Below are positions 44,998 to 54,200 of a stretch of DNA of 64,000 nucleotides, one piece after another. A program made the translations under genes and the position numbers. Every line of letters starts with the position of its first letter. The first letter of the stretch is position 1. The notes under the pieces were generated by a model. It was given only the letters and a program-made list of their open reading frames with translations. It was not told where the DNA came from and did not search any database. This DNA is from Luteimonas sp. YGD11-2 (GTDB lineage Bacteria > Pseudomonadota > Gammaproteobacteria > Xanthomonadales > Xanthomonadaceae): positions 1,364,001 to 1,428,000 of the forward strand of contig NZ_CP035376.1 of the NCBI RefSeq assembly GCF_004118975.1. The letters are read 5' to 3'.

Positions 44998-45726
44998 ATG
45001 AAACATGCGTTCCGTGTCGTGATTGCAGCCGTCGTCACCACGCTCCTGTCCGGCTGCTACGCCGTGCAGAAATCCGACAACTATTACGGCGTCAGGACGG
45101 CCAACCAGAACGTCGTGTTCCTGCTCGACCGCTCCGGCAGCATGGAGGGCAAGGACGAAGGCGTCGCGAGCGCGGCCGTCCAGGCCCAGGTGCTGAACCG
45201 CTCGGCCGACACCGTGCAGCGGAAGATGGGCGGCGTGGTCGGCAACTTCCTCGGCAACCAGATCCGCAGCGAGGGCAGCAAGATGGGGGCGGCCAAGCGC
45301 GCGCTCATTCCAGCCGTGCGCGGGTTGGAGCCCCCGAGCCGCTATGCCGTGGTGACGTTCGGCGGCCAGGTCGACACCTGGCATGACCAGATGGTTCCAG
45401 CAGCACCCGCCCAGCAGAACATCGACATGGTGCGCATCAACCAGGTCGCCGCCAGCGGCGGCACCCCGATGCTGGGGGCACTCGAGCGCGGATTCCTGTA
45501 TCCCGAAGCCACCGCCATCTTTCTGCTGACCGACGGGCAGCCCACCGATGCGGGCAATGCCGCCATCCTGTCGAGGGTTGCGGCGCTCAACAGCAACCGC
45601 CGCGTGGCGATCTACACCATCGGCTTCGGCGATGACAAGGACATCGCGTTCCTCCAGCGTCTGGCGCAGGAGAACGGCGGCGAATACATCGACCAGACCA
45701 ACGCAGGCAACTGGCTGCCGTTCTGA
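44998..45726 (+). CDS. von Willebrand factor A domain lipoprotein
   Basis: 242 residues. Lipoprotein signal MKHAFRVVIAAVVTTLLSGC (Cys20). The VWA domain begins at residue 37 with MIDAS motif DRSGS (44-48), later Thr in GGTPMLGAL and Asp in LLTDGQPTD, so metal-dependent ligand binding is expected. Located at the outer surface of the inner or outer membrane; partner unknown. Start ATG 44998 gives the signal; the open frame upstream to 44788 is not homologous. A strong terminator follows. Confidence 0.87.
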   Translation: MKHAFRVVIAAVVTTLLSGCYAVQKSDNYYGVRTANQNVVFLLDRSGSMEGKDEGVASAAVQAQVLNRSADTVQRKMGGVVGNFLGNQIRSEGSKMGAAKRALIPAVRGLEPPSRYAVVTFGGQVDTWHDQMVPAAPAQQNIDMVRINQVAASGGTPMLGALERGFLYPEATAIFLLTDGQPTDAGNAAILSRVAALNSNRRVAIYTIGFGDDKDIAFLQRLAQENGGEYIDQTNAGNWLPF

Positions 45727-45780
45727 GGGTCGAGCGCGTGTCCAGGTGCGGTGCACCGGCGACAGCTGATCGACAGCGAA

Positions 45781-45813
45781 AAGGGCGGCCCGGCGTGATG
45801 CCGGGCCGCCCTT
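45781..45813. terminator. bidirectional intrinsic terminator
   Basis: Perfect 14-bp stem (45781-45794 with 45800-45813) and a five-base loop between the convergent VWA and azurin-like genes. Flanking AAAAG/CTTCG makes either direction usable. Confidence 0.8.
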
Positions 45814-45825
45814 CGATTGCAGTGC

Positions 45826-46485
45826 TCAGCCGACCTGGATCGAGCCGCGCATCACCGCCCAGTGGCCGGGGAAGCTGCAGAAGAACTCGTACGGGCCGCC
45901 GCCCTGCAGGGCGCTGACCGGGAAGGTGACCGAGGTGGTCTGGCCGCCGCCGATCAGTTCGGTTGCGGCGATCACGCGGTCGTCGCCTTCCGGCACATAG
46001 CCGCCGTCGAGGCCCGCGGCCATACCGTCGGTGGCGATGCCCTGGCGGTCGGAGGCCTGCGAGATCACGACGTTGTGGCCCATCGCGGCCACCGGCAGCT
46101 GGCCGGTGTGCTCGAGGTTGATGGTGAACTCGCTGCACGAGGACGGCACGGTGATCGAGCCGACGCTGAACTGCATGGCGTCGTCACCCTGGATGGTGGT
46201 GGCGCAGTTGGAGACGGTGGCCTCCGGCTTGTTGCTGGCCGGCGATGCGGTGTCGGCGCCGGCGGTTGCGGCCGGGTCCTGACTGGTGCTCATGCCCGTG
46301 CCGGTGCCCATGCCGTCGCCGCGCTCGAGGCCGGTGTTGGCGTCGGTGCCGGTATCCGTTGCGGGTGCGGTGGCGGGGGCGGGCGTGGTCGCAGCGGTCC
46401 TGTCCTGCTGGCCGTTGTTGTCGCCGCCGCAGGCGGCAAGCGCCAACGCGCAGGTGAGGCTGAGGGTGGTCAGCTTGAGATGCAT
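45826..46485 (-). CDS. azurin-like cupredoxin lipoprotein
   Basis: 219 residues. Lipoprotein signal MHLKLTTLSLTCALALAAC is followed by a long Thr/Ala/Gly-rich linker (about 20-75). The azurin domain begins at NCATTIQGDDAMQFSVGSI and has the copper ligands: His in MGHNVVI, Cys and His in FFCSFPGHW, and Met in VMRG. It carries electrons in the periplasm, tethered to a membrane. It is divergent from norCBQD, so it may feed the NO reductase; that is inference. AAGGAG lies nine bases before ATG 46485; the frame to 46515 is not used. Confidence 0.92.
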   Translation of the reverse strand: MHLKLTTLSLTCALALAACGGDNNGQQDRTAATTPAPATAPATDTGTDANTGLERGDGMGTGTGMSTSQDPAATAGADTASPASNKPEATVSNCATTIQGDDAMQFSVGSITVPSSCSEFTINLEHTGQLPVAAMGHNVVISQASDRQGIATDGMAAGLDGGYVPEGDDRVIAATELIGGGQTTSVTFPVSALQGGGPYEFFCSFPGHWAVMRGSIQVG

Positions 46486-46664
46486 CGCGTTCTCCTTCGT
46501 CAATGACGCGCCCATGATGGCGAGCGGCCGATAGCATCGGGTGAAGACGGCCGGAAAAGTCTGGTCCCGGCCGAGGAAAAAGACATCCGGCGTTGCATGA
46601 AAGCCCGCTGAATGTCAGAGTCGGCCACTCGCGAATCCTCTCGACCCATCCGGGGAGCAGTCGA

Positions 46665-46790
46665 ATGAAGGCGAGCAAGCTGATTTCACCCGTGCGCTGG
46701 CTCGGGATCGTGGTGTTGCTGCTGATGGCGGTGGCGGTGATCTACGCCGGTTACACGGCGATTTCCTACTGGCCCGCGATCGCTGTCTGA
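46665..46790 (+). CDS. small single-helix membrane protein preceding norC
   Basis: 41 residues, MKASKLISPVRWLGIVVLLL then AVAVIYAGYTAISYW, a single transmembrane helix. ATG 46665 has GGGGAG upstream and the stop is 11 bp before norC, so it is the first gene of the nor operon. Possible small subunit or assembly factor of the NO reductase. Too short for family assignment. The 46486-46664 leader holds no recognisable FNR/NNR or NsrR box. Confidence 0.65.
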   Translation: MKASKLISPVRWLGIVVLLLMAVAVIYAGYTAISYWPAIAV

Positions 46791-46801
46791 GGACCCATCC
46801 C

Positions 46802-47644
46802 ATGAACAAACGGCAATCGCGCATCTTCGCCATCGTCGCCACCGGCATTGCCGCGCTGGCGTTCATCGGCCTTACGCTGCACAGCCACACGCGGTTCGAC
46901 GAGCTGACCAACGCCGCCGACATCACGCCCGAGATCACCCACGGCAAGGATGTCTGGCACAAGTACAACTGCATCAACTGCCACACGCTGTTCGGCGAAG
47001 GCGCCTATTACGCGCCAGACCTGACCAAGATCGCGCAGCACCGCGGCGAGGCCTATCTGACGGCCTATATGCGCGACCCCTCGCAGTTCTACGACGAGCA
47101 GCGCCATCGGCGCCTGATGCCGACGCAGAACCTGAGCGAGGAGGAGATCGCCAACCTCATCAAGTTCCTCGACTGGGTATCCAAGGTCGACAACCAGGGC
47201 TGGCCGCCGCGGCCGATCCTGGTGGCCGGCGGCACCATGAACGTGGCCGCGCAGGGCGCCGGACAGGGTGCAGCCACCTCGCAGGACGTGCGACCGGTAG
47301 CGGCGGGCAACGACCCGCGTGCACTCGGCGAGCACCTGTTCCGCACGGTCCAGCCGGTATGCACCGCCTGCCACTCGCTGCAGCCCGGCGTGACCCTGGC
47401 CGGCCCGTCGATGGCGGGCATGGCGGAACGCGCGGCACTCACGCTGGCCTCGCCGGAATACACCGGCACCGCCACCGACGTGGAGGGCTACATCCGCGAA
47501 TCGATCGTGGCACCCAGCGCGCACCTGGTGCCGGGTGCGATGTTCTCGGCTGAGGGCGTGTCGTTCATGCCTACCACCTATACGGAAAGCCTGACCGACG
47601 AGCAGGTCGAGCAGCTCGTGGCCTTCCTCGGAACGCTCAAGTAA
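46802..47644 (+). CDS. norC: nitric oxide reductase cytochrome c subunit with a second c-type heme domain
   Basis: 280 residues. An N-terminal anchor (SRIFAIVATGIAALAFIGLTL) precedes a NorC domain with heme site CINCH (Cys57-His61) and FGEGAYYAPDL, axial Met in RRLMPTQNL. Ordinary NorC stops near residue 150. Here an Ala/Gly linker leads to a second cytochrome c domain, CTACH (Cys188-His192) with FMPTTYTESLTDEQVEQL. Electrons would enter through the extra heme to NorB. Second gene of the nor operon, 11 bp after the small membrane protein. Confidence 0.92.
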   Translation: MNKRQSRIFAIVATGIAALAFIGLTLHSHTRFDELTNAADITPEITHGKDVWHKYNCINCHTLFGEGAYYAPDLTKIAQHRGEAYLTAYMRDPSQFYDEQRHRRLMPTQNLSEEEIANLIKFLDWVSKVDNQGWPPRPILVAGGTMNVAAQGAGQGAATSQDVRPVAAGNDPRALGEHLFRTVQPVCTACHSLQPGVTLAGPSMAGMAERAALTLASPEYTGTATDVEGYIRESIVAPSAHLVPGAMFSAEGVSFMPTTYTESLTDEQVEQLVAFLGTLK

Positions 47645-47714
47645 GACAACGCTCAGCAGAAAGCACGCTCAGCCAAAGCACGCCGGCGCGCTGCGCCGAA
47701 CGGGGAGATCGTCC

Positions 47715-49100
47715 ATGCGTTACAAGTCGCAATCGGTGGCCTGGTGGTACTTCGCGGTGGCCATGGTGCTGTTCGGGCTGCAGATCGTGTTCGGGCTGCT
47801 GTCGGCCACCAAGTATCTCGGCCCCGACCCGCTGCTCTACATCCTGCCGTTCGACGTCACCAAGACCATCCACACCAACCTGCTGATCGTGTGGGTGCTG
47901 ACCGGCTTCATGGGTGCCACCTACTGGCTGGTGCCGGAGGAGTCGCGCACCGAGCTGCACAGTACGAAGCTGGCCTACATCCAGCTGATCCTGTGGACGC
48001 TGATGGGCGTGACCGCGGTGATCGGCTACCTGTTCCGCTACGGCACCGGCAACAAGCTGCTGGAGCAGCCGCTGCCGCACAAGATCGTCATCGTGATCTG
48101 CATGCTGATCTTCCTCTACAACATCGGCATGACGATCAAGAGGTCGGGGCGGCTGACCACGACCGAGGGCGTGCTGCTGCTGGGACTGGCGCTGTCGGCG
48201 GTGCTCTACATCCCGGCGCTGCTGCACTACGAGAACTACACCGTCTCGATCTTCTACCGCTGGTGGACGATCCACCTGTGGGTGGAAGGCGTGTGGATGA
48301 TGATCATGGCCGGCTTCCTCGCCTACCTGCTGATCCGCCTGTCGGGCGTGGACCGCGAGGTGATGGAGAAGTGGCTGTACGTGATCGTCGGCCTGGTGTT
48401 CTTCGCCGGCATCCTCGGCACCGCGCACCACTACTACTGGGTGGGCGTGCCGCAGTACTGGCTGCCGATCGGCGGTTTCTTCAGCGCTCTCGAACCGCTG
48501 GCGCTCGCCGCGATGGCGATCTACGCCTATGCCGCGATGCGCCGCGGCGGCGTCAGGCATCCCAATATGCTGGCGCTGCACTGGACCATCGGCAGCGCGA
48601 TCTTCGCGCTGTTCGGCGCCGGCCTGCTGGGCCTGGCCCATACCTGGCCGAGCGTGAACAAGTGGACGCACGGCACGCTGATCACCGCGATGCACGCGCA
48701 CTCGGCGTTCTACGGGGCCTACGCGATGATCATCATGGCGATGATCACCTACGCGCTGCCAGGGCTCACCAACCGCCCGCAGAACCGCTATTCGCCGCTG
48801 GGCTACTGGGCGTTCTGGCTGCAGGTGTCGGGCATGTTCGGGATGACCCTGTCGTTCGGCACCGCCGGCATCGCCCAGGTGTACCTGGAGCGCATCATGG
48901 GCATGGGCTACCTGGATGCGCAGCTCAAGATCCAGGTGCACTTCCTGATGCTGATCCTCACCGCGACGGTGTTCGCCACCGGCGTGGCGATGTTCATCTA
49001 CGACTTCTTCCGCTACCGGCCGCAGTTCGTGGTGACCGACGACGCGGTGCTCGCCGACGATGCGGTCGAGGCGGACCTGCGCGCACAGGCGGGGCGCTGA
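47715..49100 (+). CDS. norB: nitric oxide reductase large subunit (cytochrome b)
   Basis: 461 residues, 12 membrane helices, as usual for NorB. Heme-copper oxidase superfamily motifs: HTNLLIVWVLTGFMGATYWLVPEE, HLWVEGVWMMIMAGFLAYL (ligand His and Glu), GTAHHYYWVGVPQYW (two non-heme iron His) and TAMHAHSAFYGAYAMI. Reduces two NO to N2O at a heme b3-FeB centre. The start MRYKSQSVAWWYFAVAM is canonical. The upstream 70-bp gap includes no terminator, so it is in the norC operon. Confidence 0.96.
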   Translation: MRYKSQSVAWWYFAVAMVLFGLQIVFGLLSATKYLGPDPLLYILPFDVTKTIHTNLLIVWVLTGFMGATYWLVPEESRTELHSTKLAYIQLILWTLMGVTAVIGYLFRYGTGNKLLEQPLPHKIVIVICMLIFLYNIGMTIKRSGRLTTTEGVLLLGLALSAVLYIPALLHYENYTVSIFYRWWTIHLWVEGVWMMIMAGFLAYLLIRLSGVDREVMEKWLYVIVGLVFFAGILGTAHHYYWVGVPQYWLPIGGFFSALEPLALAAMAIYAYAAMRRGGVRHPNMLALHWTIGSAIFALFGAGLLGLAHTWPSVNKWTHGTLITAMHAHSAFYGAYAMIIMAMITYALPGLTNRPQNRYSPLGYWAFWLQVSGMFGMTLSFGTAGIAQVYLERIMGMGYLDAQLKIQVHFLMLILTATVFATGVAMFIYDFFRYRPQFVVTDDAVLADDAVEADLRAQAGR

Positions 49101-49103
49101 CCG

Positions 49104-49904
49104 GTGGATGCACGCACGGGCCCTGCGGACGCGGGGCCGTACTACCTGCCCACCGGCAACGAGGTGGGGATCGTCGAGCAGTGCCATGCCGGCGGGCTGG
49201 CGGTGATGCTCAAGGGGCCGACCGGCTGCGGCAAGACACGCTTCGTCGAACACATGGCCTGGCGGCTGGGTCGGCCGCTGATCACCGTGTCCTGCCATGA
49301 CGACCTGACCGCCAGCGACCTCATCGGCCGCTTCCTGATCCGTCATGACGACACCGTCTGGCAGGACGGCCCGCTCACCCGGGCCGTGCGCGAAGGCGCG
49401 ATCTGCTATCTCGACGAGGTGGTGGAGGCGCGCCAAGACACCATCGTGGTGCTGCATCCGCTCACCGACTACCGCCGCATCCTGCCGATCGACCGCACCG
49501 GTGAGACCCTCGAGGCCGCGCCGGGTTTCCAGCTGGTGATCTCCTACAACCCCGGCTACCAGCGCATGCTCAAGGACCTGAAGCCGAGCACGCGCCAGCG
49601 CTTCGTCGCCATCGAACTGGGCTTTCCCGAGCCGGCGGCCGAAGCCGCGATCGTCGCGCGCGAAAGCGGGGTGGAACGGGGCACGGCGGTTGCACTGGTG
49701 GAACTGGCGGGGCGGCTGCGCTCGCTGCGCGACCGCGGGCTGGCGGAAGTGCCGAGCACGCGACTGCTGATTGCCGCGGGACGGCTGGTGGCCAGCGGCA
49801 TCGGCGTGCGTGATGCCTGCAACGCCGCGGTGATCGCGCCGCTGAGCGACGATCCGACCCTGCTCGGTGCGATGCGCGAACTCGTCGACGCGATGTTTCC
49901 ATAG
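49104..49904 (+). CDS. norQ: NorQ/CbbQ-type AAA+ ATPase
   Basis: 266 residues. MoxR/CbbQ-like AAA+ protein needed to activate NorCB, thought to load the non-heme iron. Walker A GPTGCGKTRF, Walker B ICYLDEVVEARQD, sensor segment SYNPGYQRMLKDLKPSTRQRF. A GTG start at 49104, three bases after the norB stop, is used (DARTGPADAGPYYLPTGNE); no ATG fits. It pairs with the VWA protein encoded next. Confidence 0.92.
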   Translation: MDARTGPADAGPYYLPTGNEVGIVEQCHAGGLAVMLKGPTGCGKTRFVEHMAWRLGRPLITVSCHDDLTASDLIGRFLIRHDDTVWQDGPLTRAVREGAICYLDEVVEARQDTIVVLHPLTDYRRILPIDRTGETLEAAPGFQLVISYNPGYQRMLKDLKPSTRQRFVAIELGFPEPAAEAAIVARESGVERGTAVALVELAGRLRSLRDRGLAEVPSTRLLIAAGRLVASGIGVRDACNAAVIAPLSDDPTLLGAMRELVDAMFP

Positions 49905-49916
49905 GCGGATGCCGGG

Positions 49917-51947
49917 GTGGCCGAAGCCGAAGACCTGGTCGTCGATGCCGCGCGGCACGCGACCGTTTTCATCCGTGATACCTGGCGACGCCACTACGCA
50001 ACCGAGCCCGATGCACCGGTCGCGCTCGCCTCGCTGGCGCGCCGTCTCGACCTGCTGATCTCCGCGGCCTGCGGCATCAGCCTGCCCATGCGTTCGGCGC
50101 TGCCGCCGGCGCGGCCGACCCTGCTGCACCGGGTGTTCCATCCGCGCGCCTATCCGCGACACCGCCAGGCGGTGCCCGCGACCAGCGGTGACACCCTGTG
50201 GCTGCCGGCGCATCTGGGCACCTGCGACACGGCGGAAGCCTCGGCGCTCTACCGCGCCATGGCGTTGCAGCAGGCGCGCCGGGCGATGCGCGGTACCGCG
50301 CAGGCGCTGCTCGGCGAACCGGATCCGCTGCTGCGCGATACCGCGCTGGTGCTGGAGGCACGGGCCGCGGAGTTCGAGATCGCACAGGGCTTTCCCGGGC
50401 TGCTGCCGGACCTGTACCGCCTGCGGCGGCTGGCGCTTGCAGCGCGGCCGTCGCTGGAGGGCTTCGCGCCGGCGCGACAGCCGCTGGAACGCCTGCTGCG
50501 CGCGATCCTGGAGCGCGACATCGGGGCCGACGTGGCCACCACGTCCGCCGGCAGCGTTGGCGATTCGCTCGCACGTGCAAGGCAGCTGCTGGCGGAGTGG
50601 GCGATCGATGCCGACGATGTGCGCCGGCTCGGCCCGATGCCGCTGTATCGCGACTGGTGGACAGGCGAACTGCGTGCAGGCGGCGGCACCGCGCGGCTCG
50701 TGGACGGCACGGCTGCAACCACCGCCGATGACAACGAAGGCAAGGTGCGCAGCGCCCGCATGGAGCGCCGGCCCGACGAGCGCGACGCGAACGAGGACGA
50801 GGACAGGCCCGGCGAGCCCGGCGTGTGGATGATCCAGCAGGACGCCCCGCACGAAGTTGCCGAGGACCCCTTCGGCCTGCAGCGCCCGGTGGACCGCGAC
50901 GACGAGACCAGCGCCGACGAATACGGCGACATGCTGTCCGAGCTCGCGTCCACGCGTATGGTGGCCGCGCCCGACCCGCCGCGCGAAGTGCTGCTGTCCG
51001 ACGACCCGCCCGCCAGCCGCGCGCAGCTGGAGTTCGACGCGCAGGACGAGGCCGGCACCTCCTTCCGTTACCCCGAGTGGGACCACGCCGACGCGTCATA
51101 CATCGAACACGGCACCACCGTGCGCATGCTGCCGCCGGTGCACGGCAACCCGGCGTGGATCGACGCCACGCTGGCGCGGCACCGTTCGCACCTCGACGGC
51201 ATCCGCCGACAGTTCGAAGCGCTGCGCCCCGAACGCGTGCGCCTGCGCAGGCAGAGCGACGGCGAGGACATCGACATCGATGCCTGCGTGGAGGGTCGCG
51301 CCGACATGCTGGCCGGTGGCTTCCTGCGCGAGGGCCTGTACGAGACGCGCCGCCCGGGCCGCCGCAGCATCGCGGTGACCTTGCTGGTGGACGCCAGCGG
51401 TTCCACCGACGGCTTCATCGGCAGCGCCCGCCGCGTGATCGACGTCGAGCGCGAAGCACTGCTGCTGGTGTGCATGGCGCTGCAGGGACTGGGCGAACCG
51501 TTCTCGGTGATGGCGTTTTCCGGAGAGGGCCCGCACGGCGTGACCATGCGCCTGCTCAAGGGCTTCGACGAGGCGTATGGGCAGGAGGTCGCCCTGCGCA
51601 TCGCCGGCCTGGAACCGGAGAACTACACCCGCGCCGGCGCCGCGATCCGCCATGCCACCGCGCTGCTGATGCGCCAGCCCGCCGAACACCGCCTGCTGCT
51701 GATGCTGTCCGACGGCAAGCCCAACGACGCCGACCGCTACGACGGCCTGTTCGGCGTCGAGGACATGCGCCAGTCGGTGACCGAAGCGCGCCTGCAGGGC
51801 ATCTTTCCGTTCTGCCTCACCGTCGACCTGCAGGCGCCCGGTTACCTGCCCAAGGTGTTCGGCCCCGGGCATTACGCGCTGCTGTCGACCCCGGAACGCC
51901 TGCCGCTGGTGCTGCTGGACTGGACCCGGCGGTTGCTGGCGCGCTAG
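49917..51947 (+). CDS. norD: NorD-type VWA protein, NO reductase activation
   Basis: 676 residues. The central region is acidic and Arg-rich (DERDANEDEDRPGEPGVWMI); the C-terminal VWA domain has MIDAS DASGST in ITLLVDASGS-like VTLLVDASGSTDG and LSDGKPNDADRYDG. NorD works with the NorQ ATPase to activate NorCB. GTG start 49917, 12 bp after norQ. Length is slightly above typical NorD because of the charged linker. Confidence 0.92.
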   Translation: MAEAEDLVVDAARHATVFIRDTWRRHYATEPDAPVALASLARRLDLLISAACGISLPMRSALPPARPTLLHRVFHPRAYPRHRQAVPATSGDTLWLPAHLGTCDTAEASALYRAMALQQARRAMRGTAQALLGEPDPLLRDTALVLEARAAEFEIAQGFPGLLPDLYRLRRLALAARPSLEGFAPARQPLERLLRAILERDIGADVATTSAGSVGDSLARARQLLAEWAIDADDVRRLGPMPLYRDWWTGELRAGGGTARLVDGTAATTADDNEGKVRSARMERRPDERDANEDEDRPGEPGVWMIQQDAPHEVAEDPFGLQRPVDRDDETSADEYGDMLSELASTRMVAAPDPPREVLLSDDPPASRAQLEFDAQDEAGTSFRYPEWDHADASYIEHGTTVRMLPPVHGNPAWIDATLARHRSHLDGIRRQFEALRPERVRLRRQSDGEDIDIDACVEGRADMLAGGFLREGLYETRRPGRRSIAVTLLVDASGSTDGFIGSARRVIDVEREALLLVCMALQGLGEPFSVMAFSGEGPHGVTMRLLKGFDEAYGQEVALRIAGLEPENYTRAGAAIRHATALLMRQPAEHRLLLMLSDGKPNDADRYDGLFGVEDMRQSVTEARLQGIFPFCLTVDLQAPGYLPKVFGPGHYALLSTPERLPLVLLDWTRRLLAR

Positions 51948-52073
51948 CAGCACGGGATCGAGGGTGATCCAGGTGCGACAGGTGCTGGACGTGCCTGCTC
52001 CGGGCTGGCGCCGGATGGCCCCGATCCGCAGGCGGTCGATTACCCTGTGGCGCCTTTCCAGCGAGTGGTGTCC

Positions 52074-52949
52074 ATGAAGCTGCAGTTGTCGCTCGAGTGG
52101 TTCCTCAATCCCGATCACCTGCCGATGATTGCCGGCATCGAACTCGGCTGGTACCGCGATGCCGGGCTGGAGCTCGAACTGCTGGTGCCCGACGACCACT
52201 ACGACGGGCTGGCGGCGACGGTCAGCGGCGATATCGCCTTCGCCTGCAACGAGCCGCTGCACATGATCGATGCGCATCGCCCGGGGCTGAAGGCGCTGGG
52301 CTGCTTCTTCGAGACCGACGGCGGCATCCTGCTGCAGCGTTCTGCCGGCCAGCGGCTGCTCGAAGGCGGCACGGTGCGGCTGGCATCACCGGTGGCCGGT
52401 GGGGTGACCGATGCGATCGCGGTCGAGATCCTGTCGCGCTGGTGCCAGCGCCAGGGCGTCGCGTTCGATGCCGGGCAGGTGCGGATCGAGGAGGCGGGCT
52501 TCGCCCATCTCGACAACCTGCGGGCTGGTTACGACGGCGCGTGGCTGTGCTTTGCCAACTTCGAGGGCGTGGAAGCGCGGCTGGCGGGGATGGACGCGCA
52601 CTTCATCGCCACCCACGACGTCGGCATGCACAACTTCTCGGCGTTGGAGCTGTTCACGTCCGAACGCTTCCTCGCCGAGCATGCGGACGTGGTGGCGACG
52701 GTGGCCGGGCTGATCGGGCAGGGCGCACAGCTGTGCCGCGACGATCCGGCGCAGGCCGCCGCGATCTGGTACCGCTACAGCGGCACCGAAGCCACGGCGC
52801 TGATGGACGCGATCATCGCCGACACCTGCCCGCGCCTGGTCGCTCCGGTGCAGCGCGACGCCGCGCGCTGGCACGGCATGTGGGAGCAGTTCGACCGCCT
52901 CGGCCTGAGCCAGGTGGATCGCGAGGGCTACGCGGCGCTGTATCGCTGA
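52074..52949 (+). CDS. NMT1/THI5-like substrate-binding fold protein without signal peptide
   Basis: 291 residues from MKLQLSLEWFLNPDHLPM. Type II periplasmic-binding fold of the NMT1/THI5 (ThiY/SsuA) group: LEWFLNPDHLPMIAGIELGWY, DHYDGLAATVSGDIAFACNE, later CFANFEGVEARLAGMD. It lacks any signal peptide and there are no ABC permease or ATPase genes nearby, so a cytoplasmic role seems likely. It could be a binding protein, or a THI5-like pyrimidine-phosphate enzyme (the latter speculative). Located 126 bp after norD, maybe cotranscribed. Confidence 0.75.
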   Translation: MKLQLSLEWFLNPDHLPMIAGIELGWYRDAGLELELLVPDDHYDGLAATVSGDIAFACNEPLHMIDAHRPGLKALGCFFETDGGILLQRSAGQRLLEGGTVRLASPVAGGVTDAIAVEILSRWCQRQGVAFDAGQVRIEEAGFAHLDNLRAGYDGAWLCFANFEGVEARLAGMDAHFIATHDVGMHNFSALELFTSERFLAEHADVVATVAGLIGQGAQLCRDDPAQAAAIWYRYSGTEATALMDAIIADTCPRLVAPVQRDAARWHGMWEQFDRLGLSQVDREGYAALYR

Positions 52950-53036
52950 TCCACCGGGCGGCCAGGCGCAGGCGGTATGGCTGCGGCGGGTCCAAAGTCG
53001 ACACCACGCGGCTCCCTCCGGATCGCCCTGCGGTGA

Positions 53037-54044
53037 TCAGCGTTTCGCCCGCGCCAGGGCCAGCACGCCGGCGGCGGCCGCGATCCCGAGGCCGAGCGTG
53101 ACGCCCGGGTAGAGCCGTGCCCTGGTGGTGAGGCTGGTGCGGATGCCCTTGTGGTCATCGTCGAGATAGACCCGGCCATCCTCGCCGGCCGAATGCAGGT
53201 TGTCGGTGGGCATGGGGGGGTTGCCGGTGGACTGTGCCTTGGGGAGCGCCCAACCGACCACGCGGCTCATGATCGACGGCACCGTATTCCAGGCCAGGGT
53301 GGATGCCTTGCCGGTTTCGCCGATGGTCACGGCGCGCACGTAGCGCTGCGCGGCGTTGAGGATGGTCGCCGCCACCAGTTCCGGGTCGTAGAGCGGAGGC
53401 ATGACCTTGCCGCGTTCGCCCATATGGGTACGGCCGTGCTCGGAGATGGGCGTGGCGATGCCGGACGGTTTGATCACCGTGAGCCGTACCGGCGCGCCCT
53501 CGTTGGCGAGTTCCATCCGCAGTACGTCGGAGAACGCCTTGACGGCGGCCTTGCTCGCCGAATAGGCGCCCAGGATCGGCACCGGCATCTCCGCGTTGAT
53601 CGATGCCACGTTGATGAGCGTGCCGCCATCCGGGCGTTGGCGGAAATGGCGCACGGCCGCATGCGAGCCGTACACCACGCCCCAGTAATTGGTCTGGAAC
53701 AGGCGCTGGTGATCCTCGGTGGGAAGATCCTTGAGTTCCGAGAACACCACCACGCCGGCGTTGTTGATCCAGGTATCGAAGCCGCCGAACTCGCGTACCG
53801 CGGTGTCGACGATCCGCTCGACATCGGCTTCCTCGCCGACGTCGGCCACGACACTGACGGCCCTGGTGCCGCATGCCGTCGCTTCGTCGCAGACCTGTCG
53901 CAGCATCTCCTCGTTGCGGGCAGCCAGCACGAGGCGGGCCCCGGATTTCATTGCGCGTCGCGCGGTGGCGAGGCCGATGCCCGAGGTGGCGCCGGTGATC
54001 ACCAGCGTCTGTTCGTCGAGCTTTCTGTAACGATGCCTGTGCAT
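53037..54044 (-). CDS. short-chain dehydrogenase/reductase with C-terminal membrane helix
   Basis: 335 residues. Rossmann nucleotide site TGATSGIG (18-25), NNAG in WINNAGVVVF, catalytic YSASK. An NADP preference is suggested by ARN after the second strand. After residue 250 come an extension and a C-terminal hydrophobic helix (GVTLGLGIAAAAGVLALA) with basic tail, which would tether it to the membrane. Substrate unknown. Start ATG 54044 has GGGAGGA upstream. The extended 365-residue frame lacks support. Confidence 0.88.
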   Translation of the reverse strand: MHRHRYRKLDEQTLVITGATSGIGLATARRAMKSGARLVLAARNEEMLRQVCDEATACGTRAVSVVADVGEEADVERIVDTAVREFGGFDTWINNAGVVVFSELKDLPTEDHQRLFQTNYWGVVYGSHAAVRHFRQRPDGGTLINVASINAEMPVPILGAYSASKAAVKAFSDVLRMELANEGAPVRLTVIKPSGIATPISEHGRTHMGERGKVMPPLYDPELVAATILNAAQRYVRAVTIGETGKASTLAWNTVPSIMSRVVGWALPKAQSTGNPPMPTDNLHSAGEDGRVYLDDDHKGIRTSLTTRARLYPGVTLGLGIAAAAGVLALARAKR

Positions 54045-54200
54045 TGTCGTCCTCCCGGACTGTCGGTAGGACAGTCCATTCTGGCCGCCGCGCCCGCATC
54101 GCAACGTGAAAAACAGGCGCGGTCCTTGTCGCATCCGGCGGCTGCCGCGACCATGTGCGCTCCAGGCGACCGCGGGTCGCGCGTGATACGGCGAAACCCG

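Noticed and set aside
46486..46664. FNR/NNR or NsrR site for the nor operon
   Set aside because: No TTGAT-N4-ATCAA-like or NsrR-like dyad is visible in the azurin-nor intergenic region.
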